Assembly (NCBI GenBank): GCA_028281445.1 | Contig: JANQJW010000032.1 | Coordinates: 19,206 to 83,205, forward strand | Direction: 5' to 3' | DNA from: Planctomycetota bacterium | GTDB taxonomy: Bacteria; Planctomycetota; PLA2; JAEUHO01 | Length of the DNA stretch: 64,000 nucleotides | Program-made: the position numbers and the translations under genes | Part shown: one piece after another, positions 17,903 to 26,978 of the stretch | How positions within the stretch are numbered: position 1 is the first letter of the stretch | Layout of the letters: each line of letters starts with the position of its first letter | The notes under the pieces: model-generated | Database searches by the model: none | What the model saw: the letters and a program-made list of their open reading frames with translations, nothing else | Told to the model about the DNA's origin: nothing

Positions 17903-18511
17903 CTACGGTGCATTGAGATCGTGGCGCACAAGCTCCTCCGCATCCAGATCCTGCTGATGCCATGCCCGTGAGACTTCGTACTCATCGAAGTCTCTTGGGT
18001 GTGGTGCCTCAACTCCAAGCCAGTGCTCCCAGTACTTCGTACCCTTGGCGTAGGCCACTGAGAGGTCGAGACCCCAGACAACCATCGCAGCCGCGCGAGT
18101 AACAGGATTCGAACCTGCCAGGGCAATCTCGACCTTATGCAGCTCCACCCAGTCGTACTCGCCGTAGGCATCGACCGAATCGTAGTAGCGGAGGTATTCG
18201 TCCGATTGCGCGGTCCAGAGGATCCAGATCGCGCGATAGTCCCCCGTAACGCCGAAGGCTACTTCGCTCTTCACACAGAAGGGCGCCCTTGGTCGCGGAT
18301 GCAGCCACTGTTCGGATCTGAGGGCCATGGATGGGCACGAGCAACAATGACAGCAGCGCAGCATTGCCCTCTGCCGTTTCTTGATCAACCGACGAAACGG
18401 GTCACCTGTTGATGGGATTCCGAGCATCCGGCGATTGGACTCTCGATCCGTGATCACCTGGACCACGCGATCGGCAATGCCATCAATCAATAGGCGTGCG
18501 TCATCGCTCAC
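17903..18511 (-). CDS. Hypothetical protein with tRNA-like segment
   Basis: A 202-residue protein of no recognised family. It contains a Cys-rich patch LRCCHCCSCPSM near residue 52 and an acidic aromatic C-terminal half. The codons for LAGSNPVTRAA (18085-18120) are identical in style to a tRNA T-arm read as protein (GGTTCGAATCC on the minus strand), a common sign that a tRNA 3' fragment lies inside the frame. The GTG start at 18511 has a weak GGA upstream. It sits upstream of the Dam and integrase genes in the same orientation. Coding is plausible but function unknown. Confidence 0.55.
   Translation of the reverse strand: MSDDARLLIDGIADRVVQVITDRESNRRMLGIPSTGDPFRRLIKKRQRAMLRCCHCCSCPSMALRSEQWLHPRPRAPFCVKSEVAFGVTGDYRAIWILWTAQSDEYLRYYDSVDAYGEYDWVELHKVEIALAGSNPVTRAAAMVVWGLDLSVAYAKGTKYWEHWLGVEAPHPRDFDEYEVSRAWHQQDLDAEELVRHDLNAP
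18096..18120 (-). other. tRNA T-arm-like sequence
   Basis: The minus strand carries GCAGGTTCGAATCCTGT, a perfect-looking tRNA T-stem and TTCGAAT loop, followed by a seven-base acceptor-like run but no CCA. No D-arm or anticodon arm precedes it, so it is not a tRNA. Such fragments are often relics of attachment sites left by integrative elements; chance or an ordinary codon stretch is also possible. Confidence 0.35.
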
Positions 18512-18645
18512 AGCAATGTCCTCCGGCTACGCGCCTCGACTCCCGCGTGCGCGCGGCCGTAACGCGCCCGAGATCCTCAACTGGCCTCACAACCGCCATC
18601 GGGAATGCACACACTGCAGTGAAGCGCAACACGAGCCCCGGCCCC

Positions 18646-19395
18646 TCACTTCTTCTTCCCCGTGATGCGCGCTACCAGGTCATCGAGTTTCGGATCTCGC
18701 CTTCGGACAAAGAGCGTCTCGGCGACGTGAGGCTCTCGGGCCTCAAGATGAGAATAGGCGATCGCGCGTAGCCGGTAGAACCCGGAGATCGCGTCGAGAA
18801 GTTCGGGATCGGAGCGCTGACCGTCAAGCAAGTCCCGCAGGACGCTATCACCTGCCAACGGGCGAGTTGGATCCAGGAACGCGTAGGGGGAAAGCTCTGG
18901 GTTGACCTCTCGCAGGAGTCCAAGCAACAGGAGAGACCGGGCTTGCCGCAAGGCGTCGGCCATTGCTCTGTCCACGCCATCAAGAGGTAGAACAACGGGC
19001 CAGTGGTCCTCTGGTCCGTAGACCACGCCGATGCGTCGAAGCAGGGCACAAACTGTCTCCACCATGACGTCATCTGTCGAGGCGATCACGTGGGTAAGGC
19101 CAAAGCAGCCTCGGCCGTTCTGCCAGGCAATCCCCGCGACGGTGCGGCCCCCAGACGGATCCGGCCGGCGCGTCCGCGCTAGCAGTCCTTCATCGGTTCG
19201 GGTCCAGTAAGCGACGCTGGCCCGCAGCCTGAGCTCGATTCCAGGGACCTCCGAGAGTCGGCTGGCGATCCTCCTGAGCACCGGAGCGACGGATCGCGCG
19301 ACTCGCTCAGCCATGGCAACTTCGAGACATCCGATATCTCCACGGTCTTCTATGAATGGGCCCAGGTTCTTCGATTTGTAGATGCGGAGGCGCAT
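18646..19395 (-). CDS. Hypothetical protein
   Basis: A 249-residue protein starting MRLRIYKSKNLGPF, chosen because GGGAG lies at suitable distance before the ATG at 19395; a longer in-frame version lacks this. No family is recognised. The middle part contains GRTVAGIAWQNGRGCFGLTH and the end is basic (ARITGKKK). It diverges from the Rep-like gene across 299 bases, in which no gene is seen. The arrangement suggests a plasmid- or element-maintenance function, without direct evidence. Confidence 0.6.
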   Translation of the reverse strand: MRLRIYKSKNLGPFIEDRGDIGCLEVAMAERVARSVAPVLRRIASRLSEVPGIELRLRASVAYWTRTDEGLLARTRRPDPSGGRTVAGIAWQNGRGCFGLTHVIASTDDVMVETVCALLRRIGVVYGPEDHWPVVLPLDGVDRAMADALRQARSLLLLGLLREVNPELSPYAFLDPTRPLAGDSVLRDLLDGQRSDPELLDAISGFYRLRAIAYSHLEAREPHVAETLFVRRRDPKLDDLVARITGKKK

Positions 19396-19694
19396 GATCA
19401 ATCTCCCGTAGGGCTCGGCATCGGAACTGGCCGATCGGTGCCCACGGGTAGGTACGAACGACGCAGATCCCAAGGAGAGGAAACCCGCCCTCACCTAACC
19501 CCGATCGTTCGGACGGGCACGAGACAACTCGCTCCGGAGAGTCGAGCCGTTCAAACATAGACACACGGGCCTTGGCGCAACTACGGCCCGACATGATCCC
19601 CCCTCTGAGTCGAGCCTGCCCTCGTGTGGGCTCGGCTCTTCTTCTAGGTGCGCAAACGTACTTCTGGGGGAACTACAAACACGAGGATCATGAA

Positions 19695-21614
19695 ATGCGC
19701 CAAGCCAATCATGAATGGCAAGTGCCGAACTTCCCGATCGCCATGGAGTGGTTCGAGCAACTCCCGAAGAAGGGGACGACCGGCTACACTTCGACAGACA
19801 AGCTCGAGGCCCCATTCATTCTCGCCCCCATGGAAGACGGGACGTGCCAATTCTCGCGCTTCCACCTTCGCCACAGCAACCGGGCGAACGGCGGCCGAGA
19901 GGCGAGACCGAGCCGCCAAGCCCACCTGGAGCGACTCCACCGCGAGTACCAGTGGGCTCACAAGGACAGCAAGAGCCTCGTCACGCTCCCGCCCGAGGTG
20001 CAATGGGCGTTTGGCCTGACCGTCCGCGAGCACCTTCTCATGATCCTGCTTTGGGTCCGCAGAGACGCCGACGCCCGTACTGGCCGGCGCGTCCTCTCAG
20101 GCTCGAACTACTTCGTTACTTCCCTCATGAGGCGGCTCTGCGGCCGCAGCAACGGAAAGTGGAAGGACTCCATCAAGGGGCTGCAAGACAAGGCGCTGAT
20201 TGATGATTGGCATTTGACCAAGAACCCCCTTGCCCCACGGTTCCGCTTGTTCCACTGGTCGTTCGGAGACGATGTACTCCAGCGCATCCGGGAGTTCTAC
20301 GTTCCCCCTTGGGCCCGCCCACCCGCGCAACGAGTCTTCGCTGCACCACCGTCCACCCGCGACAAGGAGCTGCACCAGGACACCAAGACCTGCACTGGGA
20401 CACCGGCACTGGGACACTCAGCGACCTGCACTGGGACACCGGGACCTGCGCCAGGACACCAGAAACCTGCACCAGGACAACATAGACTTTCAGACCTAGA
20501 TGACCTTGCGGACCTCATAGACCCTTCGGGACCCCCTCTGACGGACGAGCCGCCCGGAGGGAGTTCGGCTGCGCCGAGGGGTTCGGGAGCCAAGAACCAT
20601 GTGGCCTGTGACCCCTCAAGTGGTCCGAAGCGCATGAGTCCACCCTTCGAAGACTTGAGAGGCGACACCTTCCTCGTCCCACCCGACTTCGAGCTTCCCA
20701 CCGAGAGCGCACCGTCGATGTCTGCTCCCTCGAAAGTGCTTGGCGAGGTCGTGGCTGTCCTTCATGACCGATGCGATGCCAACGCACAGAAGAAGGTCGT
20801 CGAACTGATCGACGGGTCCTGGCGTGAGAAGCCCCGAGTACCGAGCAAGCAATGGATCCGAAGGGAAGCGCTCAAGAGATGTCCAGGCGTCCTCGTCATT
20901 CTCGAAGACGACGAGGTTCGCAGACTGACGCTCAGCCGGCTGCAAGGCAAGGAGAGCCGCTACAAGGTCGTGGACATCCTCGACGACCTGGATGAGTGGG
21001 TCATGGAGGACGCCGACCGCATCGAGAATGGCCGCCATGCCGCCCGTGAAGCCCTACAGACACAGCGTCGAGAAGACGAGCAACTCCTCGTCTCCCTTCG
21101 AGAGAACGGCCTAACGACCTTCTCTGATCTGGTCAGGATCGAGCCTGACGCCGAGGAGTCGAACTGCCGCCGTGTGGGATGGGAGATGTCCGCCCCAGAG
21201 TCATCTTGGCTTCACCGGTCGCCGCAGGTGATGGCTGCCATGCGCGTGACCGGAGTCCGCAGTCCAGAATCTGTTCGTGTCGATCCGCCAGACTTGGCGC
21301 AGTTGATCATTGATGCCAATCCAGAGGCCCTCTCGGCGCTACTCGTGCGGCGGGAGCAAGTGGATCGAGAAGCGGCAATTACCTTCGCGAAGGCCTTTCA
21401 GGAAGAGCGTCAGTTCATCCTCAAGTGGGTGCCTGAGGCGGCTGACTTGAGCGATTCCGATTGGGCAACTCAGGTCCACGGCCTCAAGCGAGAGGCGCAG
21501 CGCCGGAAGCTCGAGCACACGCGGAGTGCGCCGGCACAGGAACCAAAGGAAAGGCCCCGAGATGTCGCAATGGAACTACTGATCGCCCGGCTGACGTCAC
21601 ACGCGCTAGGATAG
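19695..21614 (+). CDS. Replication-initiator-like protein
   Basis: A 639-residue protein. The start at 19695 (MRQANHEW) has GAGG at 19683. Residues around 95-210 (LPPEVQWAFGLTVREHLLMI, then SLMRRLCGRSNGKWKDSI) read like tandem winged-helix DNA-binding domains of plasmid replication initiators. A low-complexity region with several TCTGTP/APGHQ-type repeats follows and is encoded by iteron-like DNA repeats (20370-20482). The C-terminal half is helical and charged. The family is not identified with certainty; a primase, partition or regulatory role is possible. The internal repeats would fit an origin inside the initiator gene, as in some plasmids. Confidence 0.55.
   Translation: MRQANHEWQVPNFPIAMEWFEQLPKKGTTGYTSTDKLEAPFILAPMEDGTCQFSRFHLRHSNRANGGREARPSRQAHLERLHREYQWAHKDSKSLVTLPPEVQWAFGLTVREHLLMILLWVRRDADARTGRRVLSGSNYFVTSLMRRLCGRSNGKWKDSIKGLQDKALIDDWHLTKNPLAPRFRLFHWSFGDDVLQRIREFYVPPWARPPAQRVFAAPPSTRDKELHQDTKTCTGTPALGHSATCTGTPGPAPGHQKPAPGQHRLSDLDDLADLIDPSGPPLTDEPPGGSSAAPRGSGAKNHVACDPSSGPKRMSPPFEDLRGDTFLVPPDFELPTESAPSMSAPSKVLGEVVAVLHDRCDANAQKKVVELIDGSWREKPRVPSKQWIRREALKRCPGVLVILEDDEVRRLTLSRLQGKESRYKVVDILDDLDEWVMEDADRIENGRHAAREALQTQRREDEQLLVSLRENGLTTFSDLVRIEPDAEESNCRRVGWEMSAPESSWLHRSPQVMAAMRVTGVRSPESVRVDPPDLAQLIIDANPEALSALLVRREQVDREAAITFAKAFQEERQFILKWVPEAADLSDSDWATQVHGLKREAQRRKLEHTRSAPAQEPKERPRDVAMELLIARLTSHALG
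20370..20482 (+). repeat. Iteron-like direct repeats inside the Rep-like gene
   Basis: Five copies of a 15-mer with consensus CTGCACYRGGACACC start at 20370, 20390, 20426, 20446 and 20468, and a partial copy (CACTGGGACAC) lies at 20407. The copies are spaced about 20-22 bases apart, two helical turns, which is typical of initiator-binding iterons. They are all in one orientation. Translation gives a Thr/Pro/Gly-rich repeat, so a protein-level repeat is the alternative explanation. Confidence 0.6.
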
Positions 21615-21707
21615 TACTGAACGAACACGCCGACCGCTGTGGCTGTCTAGACGGCATACGTCCATGTGTGGCCTCGTCGCGCTAGCGAGCGCACGAGCAC
21701 GCGATGG

Positions 21708-22481
21708 TCACCGCCACTGCCCGCTGCCCGACGCAACGTAGTGGCCGAGCCAGTCGTGCTTCGCCACGGCCCCCGGATTGCCGATCCGACGAATCGTTGC
21801 CACATCAAGAATGACCCAGAATGCGGGCCCATAGCCTCGTTTGTTCCCGAACCGATCCCTCTCAAGCCTCGCGTGCCATTGGAAGCAGACGAAGTGGACG
21901 TGTCGCTGGCGCACTTCCGGGGTTCTCCGCACCTTGCGGACCAGAGCGGCCAGAGTGTTCCAGTCTCCGACGATTCTTGGCTCTACGGCGACCGCAGGCA
22001 ACAAGTCGCCGTCCATCCCGGCGGGTCCCCGTAGATATGTGAAGTTGTGTTCGTAGATGGCGACCCTTCGACCCCTGAACGAAGAAACCGGCATGGATGG
22101 CTTGCTCGACGAGCTGGCACTGCCGTCCTCTGATCGGCCTCCCTTGGTCGCCGTTCCGGCGATCCAGAGCACGCCGAGAACAAGGACGACCCACACCCAC
22201 TTCCTCGGCCGTTCACGGGCTGGCGGTCGCGCTCTCGTACGGCGAGGCCCACGACGAGGCGGCCCGGAGCCTCGTACTGCTGGCGGCGGCTTGGGCAGGG
22301 GCGGTGGCGCCGGGGCAAAGAGCTCGGGGCAGTCGTCACCGGATAGCCAGGTCGCGCCTCCGTCGGCACTGAACTGCATGTCCCTTCGTACACGACCTTC
22401 AGCGATCCAGCGGCGCACCCTGTCTACCGAGAACGGCCCCTGAACCTCCGTGCCTTGGCGGATCCACAGATGCGGCTGCAC
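21708..22481 (-). CDS. GYF_2-domain membrane protein
   Basis: A 257-residue protein. The N-terminus (LWIRQGTEVQGPFSVDRVRR) matches the GYF_2 type of domain that binds proline-rich peptides. It is followed by a proline-rich linker (APAPPPLPKPPP) and one transmembrane helix near residues 93-112 (WVWVVLVLGVLWIAGTAT). The C-terminal part (IYEHNFTYLRGP, then HVHFVCFQWHARL) is not recognised. The GTG start at 22481 has a GGAGG ribosome-binding site. It converges on the Rep-like gene. Function unknown. Confidence 0.7.
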   Translation of the reverse strand: MQPHLWIRQGTEVQGPFSVDRVRRWIAEGRVRRDMQFSADGGATWLSGDDCPELFAPAPPPLPKPPPAVRGSGPPRRGPRRTRARPPARERPRKWVWVVLVLGVLWIAGTATKGGRSEDGSASSSSKPSMPVSSFRGRRVAIYEHNFTYLRGPAGMDGDLLPAVAVEPRIVGDWNTLAALVRKVRRTPEVRQRHVHFVCFQWHARLERDRFGNKRGYGPAFWVILDVATIRRIGNPGAVAKHDWLGHYVASGSGQWR

Positions 22482-22601
22482 GCGACCTCCCCAGCCAGCG
22501 GCTCGTGGCGATCGTGGTCATGTCCGGATACCTTCGACGGCATCGAGAGAAACGCCGGATCGACGCTCTGGACGCTTGGTCCTAGCGGCTGGTCTCGACT
22601 T

Positions 22602-22625
22602 ATTGGATACCAATATGTTACCAAT
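22602..22625 (+). promoter_or_regulatory. Likely operator of the ribbon-helix-helix gene
   Basis: ATTGGATACCAAT at 22602-22614 is a perfect inverted repeat with a three-base centre, and TACCAAT recurs at 22619-22625, 11 bases after its first copy, one helical turn. It lies about 40 bases before the start of the ribbon-helix-helix gene, where such proteins bind short repeats to repress themselves. It is also one of the few A+T-rich spots here. Confidence 0.5.
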
Positions 22626-22663
22626 GTCGCCACAGGCACGGGCGCCCTCAGAGGGAGGGCGTA

Positions 22664-22879
22664 ATGGCGGCCAAGGAGATGGGGCGCCCCCGCTTCCCCA
22701 AGGGAGAGGCCCTGAGCGAGAGAATCACAGCGCGCGTTCGCCCTCGCGAGAAGGAAGAGATCCAGATCGCTGCCGACGCCGCTGGAATGTCCATGGCCCA
22801 GTGGCTCAGAGAAGTTGCCTTGTCGGCTGCTAGGCGTCGTCGCTCCAAGAAGAAGGCGAGGCGCCGAAAGAAAACGTAG
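22664..22879 (+). CDS. Ribbon-helix-helix DNA-binding protein
   Basis: A 71-residue protein with a ribbon-helix-helix core: a strand RITARVRP, then helix REKEEIQIAADAAG and helix MSMAQWLREVALSAA. The C-terminus is very basic (RRRRSKKKARRRKKT). Such proteins act as autorepressors, antitoxins or MobC-like relaxosome accessory factors of mobile elements. The ribosome-binding site GAGGGAGGG precedes the ATG. An inverted and direct repeat just upstream is a likely operator. No toxin or relaxase is adjacent. Confidence 0.8.
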   Translation: MAAKEMGRPRFPKGEALSERITARVRPREKEEIQIAADAAGMSMAQWLREVALSAARRRRSKKKARRRKKT

Positions 22880-23079
22880 GCGCGCATCCTCCAGGTCTAG
22901 CTCTACGCTAAGTGGCTGCACCCCGATCGCTCGGGGCGCGGAGCGGCGCGGGTATACTGATCGTAGTTGCCCCTACCACACGGCCTCGCCGACGGCTCAA
23001 GTGGGGTTCAGAGTCAAGCACCGGGCTGCAACCCCGCTCACGGCCAAGCTCTTGGGCGGCGACTCAGGCCATGTGTGGC

Positions 23080-24042
23080 CTAGACCGGCAGGTGAAGAAG
23101 CCTGCTCGCCTTGCGCTTGGACTCCTCGCCGCGTTTGTCGTAGCGCTCAGTCGTACTGATGCTGCTGTGGCCTGCCAGCCTCGCACATACGCTGATGTCG
23201 GCGCCTGCTTCGAGCAGGTGCATGACCCAACTCCTCCGCAGGTCGTGTGGACTCAGGGGCTTCACCCCTACGCGCTTCGCCAGGCTCTCCAGGGCTCGGT
23301 ATAGCCCGTGAGCCGAGATGCGTCGGGGCTGGACTGCTCCACCCTTCCGAACAGGCATCAGGAGGGGCCCAGGCTCCTCGCCACGCACCTTGAGCCACCG
23401 GAGGATCAGCTCCTCGCTGCCAGACGCGAGGTAGGAGAGTCGTTCCTTGGCCCCCTTTCCAGTTCGCACCCGGACGCTGGCATTTTCGTCGAGCCGCACG
23501 TCCTCCAGATCGAGCCCGGAGAGCTCCGAACGGCGCAGACCGCTACCGTAGCCAAGTGCAAGGAATGCACCGTCCCGTCGTCCCCGAGGCGTCTCGTCAC
23601 ATCCACGGAGCAGTGCATTGATCTCGCCATGGTTCACTTCGCGACCGCTCGGCAAGGTCGATCCTCGAACCGCAGGCACGTCCAGTGCGCGAGCCAACGC
23701 CTCGGCATCGATCAGCCCGAGGCGCCAGGCTGACCTCATCACTCCTCGAAGTGCCGACAGGTGCCGGTTCGCCGTCGAGGGCTTGTAGGTATCAGCGAGA
23801 AGACCTCGAAGGGCTGCGACATGCTCGTGGCGAACGTGATGCCAGGGGAGGTGTCGAGGATCTGCCCCAGGACCTGCCAGCATCGATGCCAGGAGCCTGA
23901 GCGACCGCCCCATGGTCACGCGAGAGGACGCCGCCAACGTCGCAAGGTAGGCCGTGGCCGGGGCCTGGGCCGCAGCAAGGTCGCTGGTTGTCGTCGAGGT
24001 CGGCGGGGCGAGTTCACTCCCCGAAAGTCCAATTTCCGTCAC
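23080..24042 (-). CDS. XerC/XerD-like tyrosine recombinase
   Basis: A 320-residue recombinase. A SAM-like N-terminal core-binding domain (around residues 25-115) is followed by the catalytic domain with Arg in GYGSGLRRSELSGL, Lys in GKGAKERLS, HxxR in SPHDLRRSW, His in LAGHSSISTT and nucleophile Tyr in TERYDKRG. It lacks the arm-binding N-terminus of phage integrases and is closer to Xer-type or plasmid dimer-resolution enzymes. Placed beyond the Rep-like and ribbon-helix-helix genes, it may resolve multimers or act in integration. GTG start at 24042. Confidence 0.92.
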   Translation of the reverse strand: MTEIGLSGSELAPPTSTTTSDLAAAQAPATAYLATLAASSRVTMGRSLRLLASMLAGPGADPRHLPWHHVRHEHVAALRGLLADTYKPSTANRHLSALRGVMRSAWRLGLIDAEALARALDVPAVRGSTLPSGREVNHGEINALLRGCDETPRGRRDGAFLALGYGSGLRRSELSGLDLEDVRLDENASVRVRTGKGAKERLSYLASGSEELILRWLKVRGEEPGPLLMPVRKGGAVQPRRISAHGLYRALESLAKRVGVKPLSPHDLRRSWVMHLLEAGADISVCARLAGHSSISTTERYDKRGEESKRKASRLLHLPV

Positions 24043-24811
24043 CTATTCAAGGCTACCTATGGACCTCCACCAGCCTAAGGCTATGCGCGTCCTCGGTGCC
24101 ACGGGCGACCTCGGCGGCGCTGCGGCTGGCTCAGCGAGAGGTCTACTATGGGGAGATATGCAACGGGTGGGGTGGATGGGACCCTTCGGGCTGGGTGGGC
24201 TCCGACGCGAAGGGCAGAATTTCACGCCCGCGATAGCTTGCGCCTTCGCGGGCGAGCCGACGCTGTCTCGATGCAGGATCTCGCTCGTGGAGATGGGGCC
24301 TGAACGTACCTAGACATGGGCGTTGAACCACGAGCGATGCCTCACTACCAACAAGAGTCGTGCGGCTCCGACCGTACGACCGACAGTCTGGCGAACACAA
24401 TCGATGAGTGGAGTCCATGCATGGACGACCTGTCGCTGCTGGTTGAGCTGTCCTTCAAGGAAGCGGGCTGCCGGTGCGCACCGGAGGCATGGAGGCGCGA
24501 GGACGACGGATCACTGGTTGGATCGTTCATCGGCTGAGAACGCGACGAGGGGGCGCCCGAGCCAAGTGAACCGAGAGTCAGATTCGACTCGGCCGACCCA
24601 AGGAACTCGACACGGCCATCGCAGAGCTGCTGGCCGCAATGCAGGACGCTGGGGGCAGCAAGGGACCGCATCGAGGAAGCCATCGCGGCCCTCGGTCACA
24701 AGCCTTGACCACCATAGGCGCGCAACGAGGAACCCGCGGGTTCGCGGACCAATCACTCGGGTGTCTGGCTAGAGCCCGGGAACGCGATCTAGCGCCAATC
24801 CGAAGATGAAG
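24043..24811. other. Gap with decayed sequence
   Basis: Nearly 770 bases between the recombinase and the Z1 gene. Apart from a frameshifted remnant at 24570-24708, no coding sequence is supported: the short frames present lack ribosome-binding sites and family features. It probably marks a join between separately acquired modules. Confidence 0.45.
24570..24708 (+). pseudogene. Frameshifted remnant of a small gene
   Basis: One frame reads RLGRPKELDTAIAELLAAMQ and the neighbouring frame continues RDRIEEAIAALGHKP to a TGA at 24708. Removing one G from the GGGGG run would join them into a single sensible helical C-terminus. No start codon is visible, as a TGA lies just upstream. The GRPK start recalls AT-hook-like tails of recombinase or regulator families, but the identity is not clear. 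Confidence 0.35.
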
Positions 24812-26977
24812 CTAGCGGCGACTCTGAACGAACTGAAGTCCGCCGCTGAACTTGTAGAACACGCGCGCTCGGCCCTTCCCATTATGGAAGATCTTGATGT
24901 GGTGAACAGCAGAAGGGAACCGCTTGCGCTCCAGTTGCGGGGCACCAATGAAACCCCGACGACGCGAAATCAGCTCCTGATCGACGTCCTGCCCCTTGTA
25001 GCCCTCAATCGAGGAGGATAGATGGATAGCGAGTGAGCCTGGCCCGGCTGCGATTGTCGAGATGTACCTGATGAGGAACTGAGGGAGGGCACGGGTCCCG
25101 ATTTGTTCCTGGAGCATGGTCAGTGTTCGCGGATCCGAGGCCCCACCGCGCCGCACAACCTCGTCGAGATCTGGCGAGAAGTCGAACATCTGGAACGACA
25201 TCTCACCCTTGTCAAGCACAACGGTAGTTCGGTCAATACTAGGGTTCGCAGCGACCGAGATCCGATTGCTGCCGATCCAAACTGGAGCGCCCAGATCACT
25301 GCTGATTGTCTCAAGCGCTAGCCGGTGAAACACGAAACATGTCCACCAGTCGCTGTACAGGGAGTCCGGGATCGTCAGCTCGAAGTGCTCCAGATACTCA
25401 CCTCGAGCGCCGAACATCCTCGCTCTCTGAATGTAGGTGTCCTGCTGGAGCTTGTGCTTCACATCTCGCGTAAAGAACATCGACAGAAGATTGGGGAAGG
25501 TCACTCCTCTTGAGACGATGTTGCCCCCGATGATGATCGTGAACGGCGACAGCGGGTCTGTTGCGTTGTCTCCGGCGGCCTTGCGGTCCCGCTCGCTGTT
25601 CAGGACGATCAGCGATACACGCGACGCATTCCTCACTACGTAGGCGACAATCGCATCAGCATCAGCTCTGGGATAGAGGCGATTGGCCGTCGTGAACACC
25701 TGGGCAGCCAGTTGCGCGAAGTCCTCGGAGGCACCGTCCACCAACGCCGCGACGGCCCGCTGCACGGCGTCCTGATCGGCTCGGTGATCCACCTTGCGAC
25801 CACTGGTATGGACCAGCATGGTCCAATTCCTCTCGGGCGAGTACTCATAAGTATTGAGATAGGCGGCGGTGACGAGAAACCGAACTAGGGCCGCGCGTGC
25901 GTCGCCGACGTCGCCGGACCCACGCAGCAGCACGCGTCGATAGTCGATACTGTCGCGCTCAAGAGGGAAGAAGGTGTCCTGGCCTGTGTAGTGCTGATGC
26001 GGGCTAAACCGCACCCACTTCTCAGTTGCGTTCTCGAACGTGTTGTTCAGGTCAAGCCGGGCAGGCGTCGCTGTAACACCGATGTAGATCCCGTCGTCTC
26101 CGAGCAACGCTCCTACAAGCTCGTTGATTCTCGTGATCTTGCCCTGATTGACACGTGAGTTGGGAGTTGCGTAGTCGGCCTCGTCGTCAATCACGACGCG
26201 GCGACCAACGCCGGCTTCACGCAGCCGCGTAATCAGTTTCTCGAGGTCGCGTGCATTCTTCTTGCAGAAGACGACGACCTCCGCAGGGAGATCCGCAGGC
26301 GCAGCCGGAAGCTCACCAAGCGTGCGTGCGGCCGGTGCCAATCCGCTCTGCTTGAATCTCCTGAGGTTCTGAGACAGGAGATCAACGCTGTCGTTCATCA
26401 GATGCACGACTACGGGGTGCCCATTGTCCAGGAGGAGTCCCGTAAGGCAGATCATCATCTCGGTCTTTCCACTCTGTGGTTCGCCGTAGATGACGAGGGC
26501 CTGCGCGCCGCCGTCGCTGATGTTCTCCAGTACGCTGTTCACTGTGCTCTCGATGGCGCCAGTGGCGAGGTGCTTCCCTCGCAGTCGTTCGAGCTGTCGG
26601 GAGTAGCGATCCTCTAGTTGGGCCATGCGCCTGAACTTGCTGATGTCGAACTTCGCTAGGACATCACGCTCCGCTGCCTCCATCGCTTCAGGATCGAGCA
26701 GGCAAATCTGCTCACCAGGCTCGACGCCAAAGATCGCCTCAGTCTTCGACGGCCCGATCAACTTGGAAACTTCGATGATCCAATGCTCGAGACGCTCGTT
26801 GATGCTCGCCGCAAACTGATGCGCGGAGATGTCACCGGCATCAAGCTCCGACTCCAGGGCCTCGTGCTCGACCTGCAGCGCCCGTTGAATCTCCATCAAC
26901 TTGCCCAGCAAGGCACTGTCACCACCTGCGGCTTCGCGCAGCAGCTCGATCGAGGTGTTCACACGATGCTCAGTCAC
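24812..26977 (-). CDS. Z1-domain superfamily-II ATPase of a MORC-type R-M system
   Basis: A 721-residue protein. ATPase motifs are clear: Walker A GEPQSGKTEM, DEAD-like VVIDDEADYA, GVTATPARLD, then GGNIVSRGVTFPNL and YIQRARMFGARGE, together defining the Z1 domain family. Z1 proteins were described by comparative genomics in restriction-modification-like operons with MutL/MORC ATPases, methylases and nucleases, which matches the neighbours here. The likely role is DNA or nucleoprotein remodelling coupled to nuclease action. The GTG start at 26977 is one base after the stop of a small upstream gene, so they are translationally coupled. Confidence 0.88.
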   Translation of the reverse strand: MTEHRVNTSIELLREAAGGDSALLGKLMEIQRALQVEHEALESELDAGDISAHQFAASINERLEHWIIEVSKLIGPSKTEAIFGVEPGEQICLLDPEAMEAAERDVLAKFDISKFRRMAQLEDRYSRQLERLRGKHLATGAIESTVNSVLENISDGGAQALVIYGEPQSGKTEMMICLTGLLLDNGHPVVVHLMNDSVDLLSQNLRRFKQSGLAPAARTLGELPAAPADLPAEVVVFCKKNARDLEKLITRLREAGVGRRVVIDDEADYATPNSRVNQGKITRINELVGALLGDDGIYIGVTATPARLDLNNTFENATEKWVRFSPHQHYTGQDTFFPLERDSIDYRRVLLRGSGDVGDARAALVRFLVTAAYLNTYEYSPERNWTMLVHTSGRKVDHRADQDAVQRAVAALVDGASEDFAQLAAQVFTTANRLYPRADADAIVAYVVRNASRVSLIVLNSERDRKAAGDNATDPLSPFTIIIGGNIVSRGVTFPNLLSMFFTRDVKHKLQQDTYIQRARMFGARGEYLEHFELTIPDSLYSDWWTCFVFHRLALETISSDLGAPVWIGSNRISVAANPSIDRTTVVLDKGEMSFQMFDFSPDLDEVVRRGGASDPRTLTMLQEQIGTRALPQFLIRYISTIAAGPGSLAIHLSSSIEGYKGQDVDQELISRRRGFIGAPQLERKRFPSAVHHIKIFHNGKGRARVFYKFSGGLQFVQSRR

Positions 26978-26978
26978 T

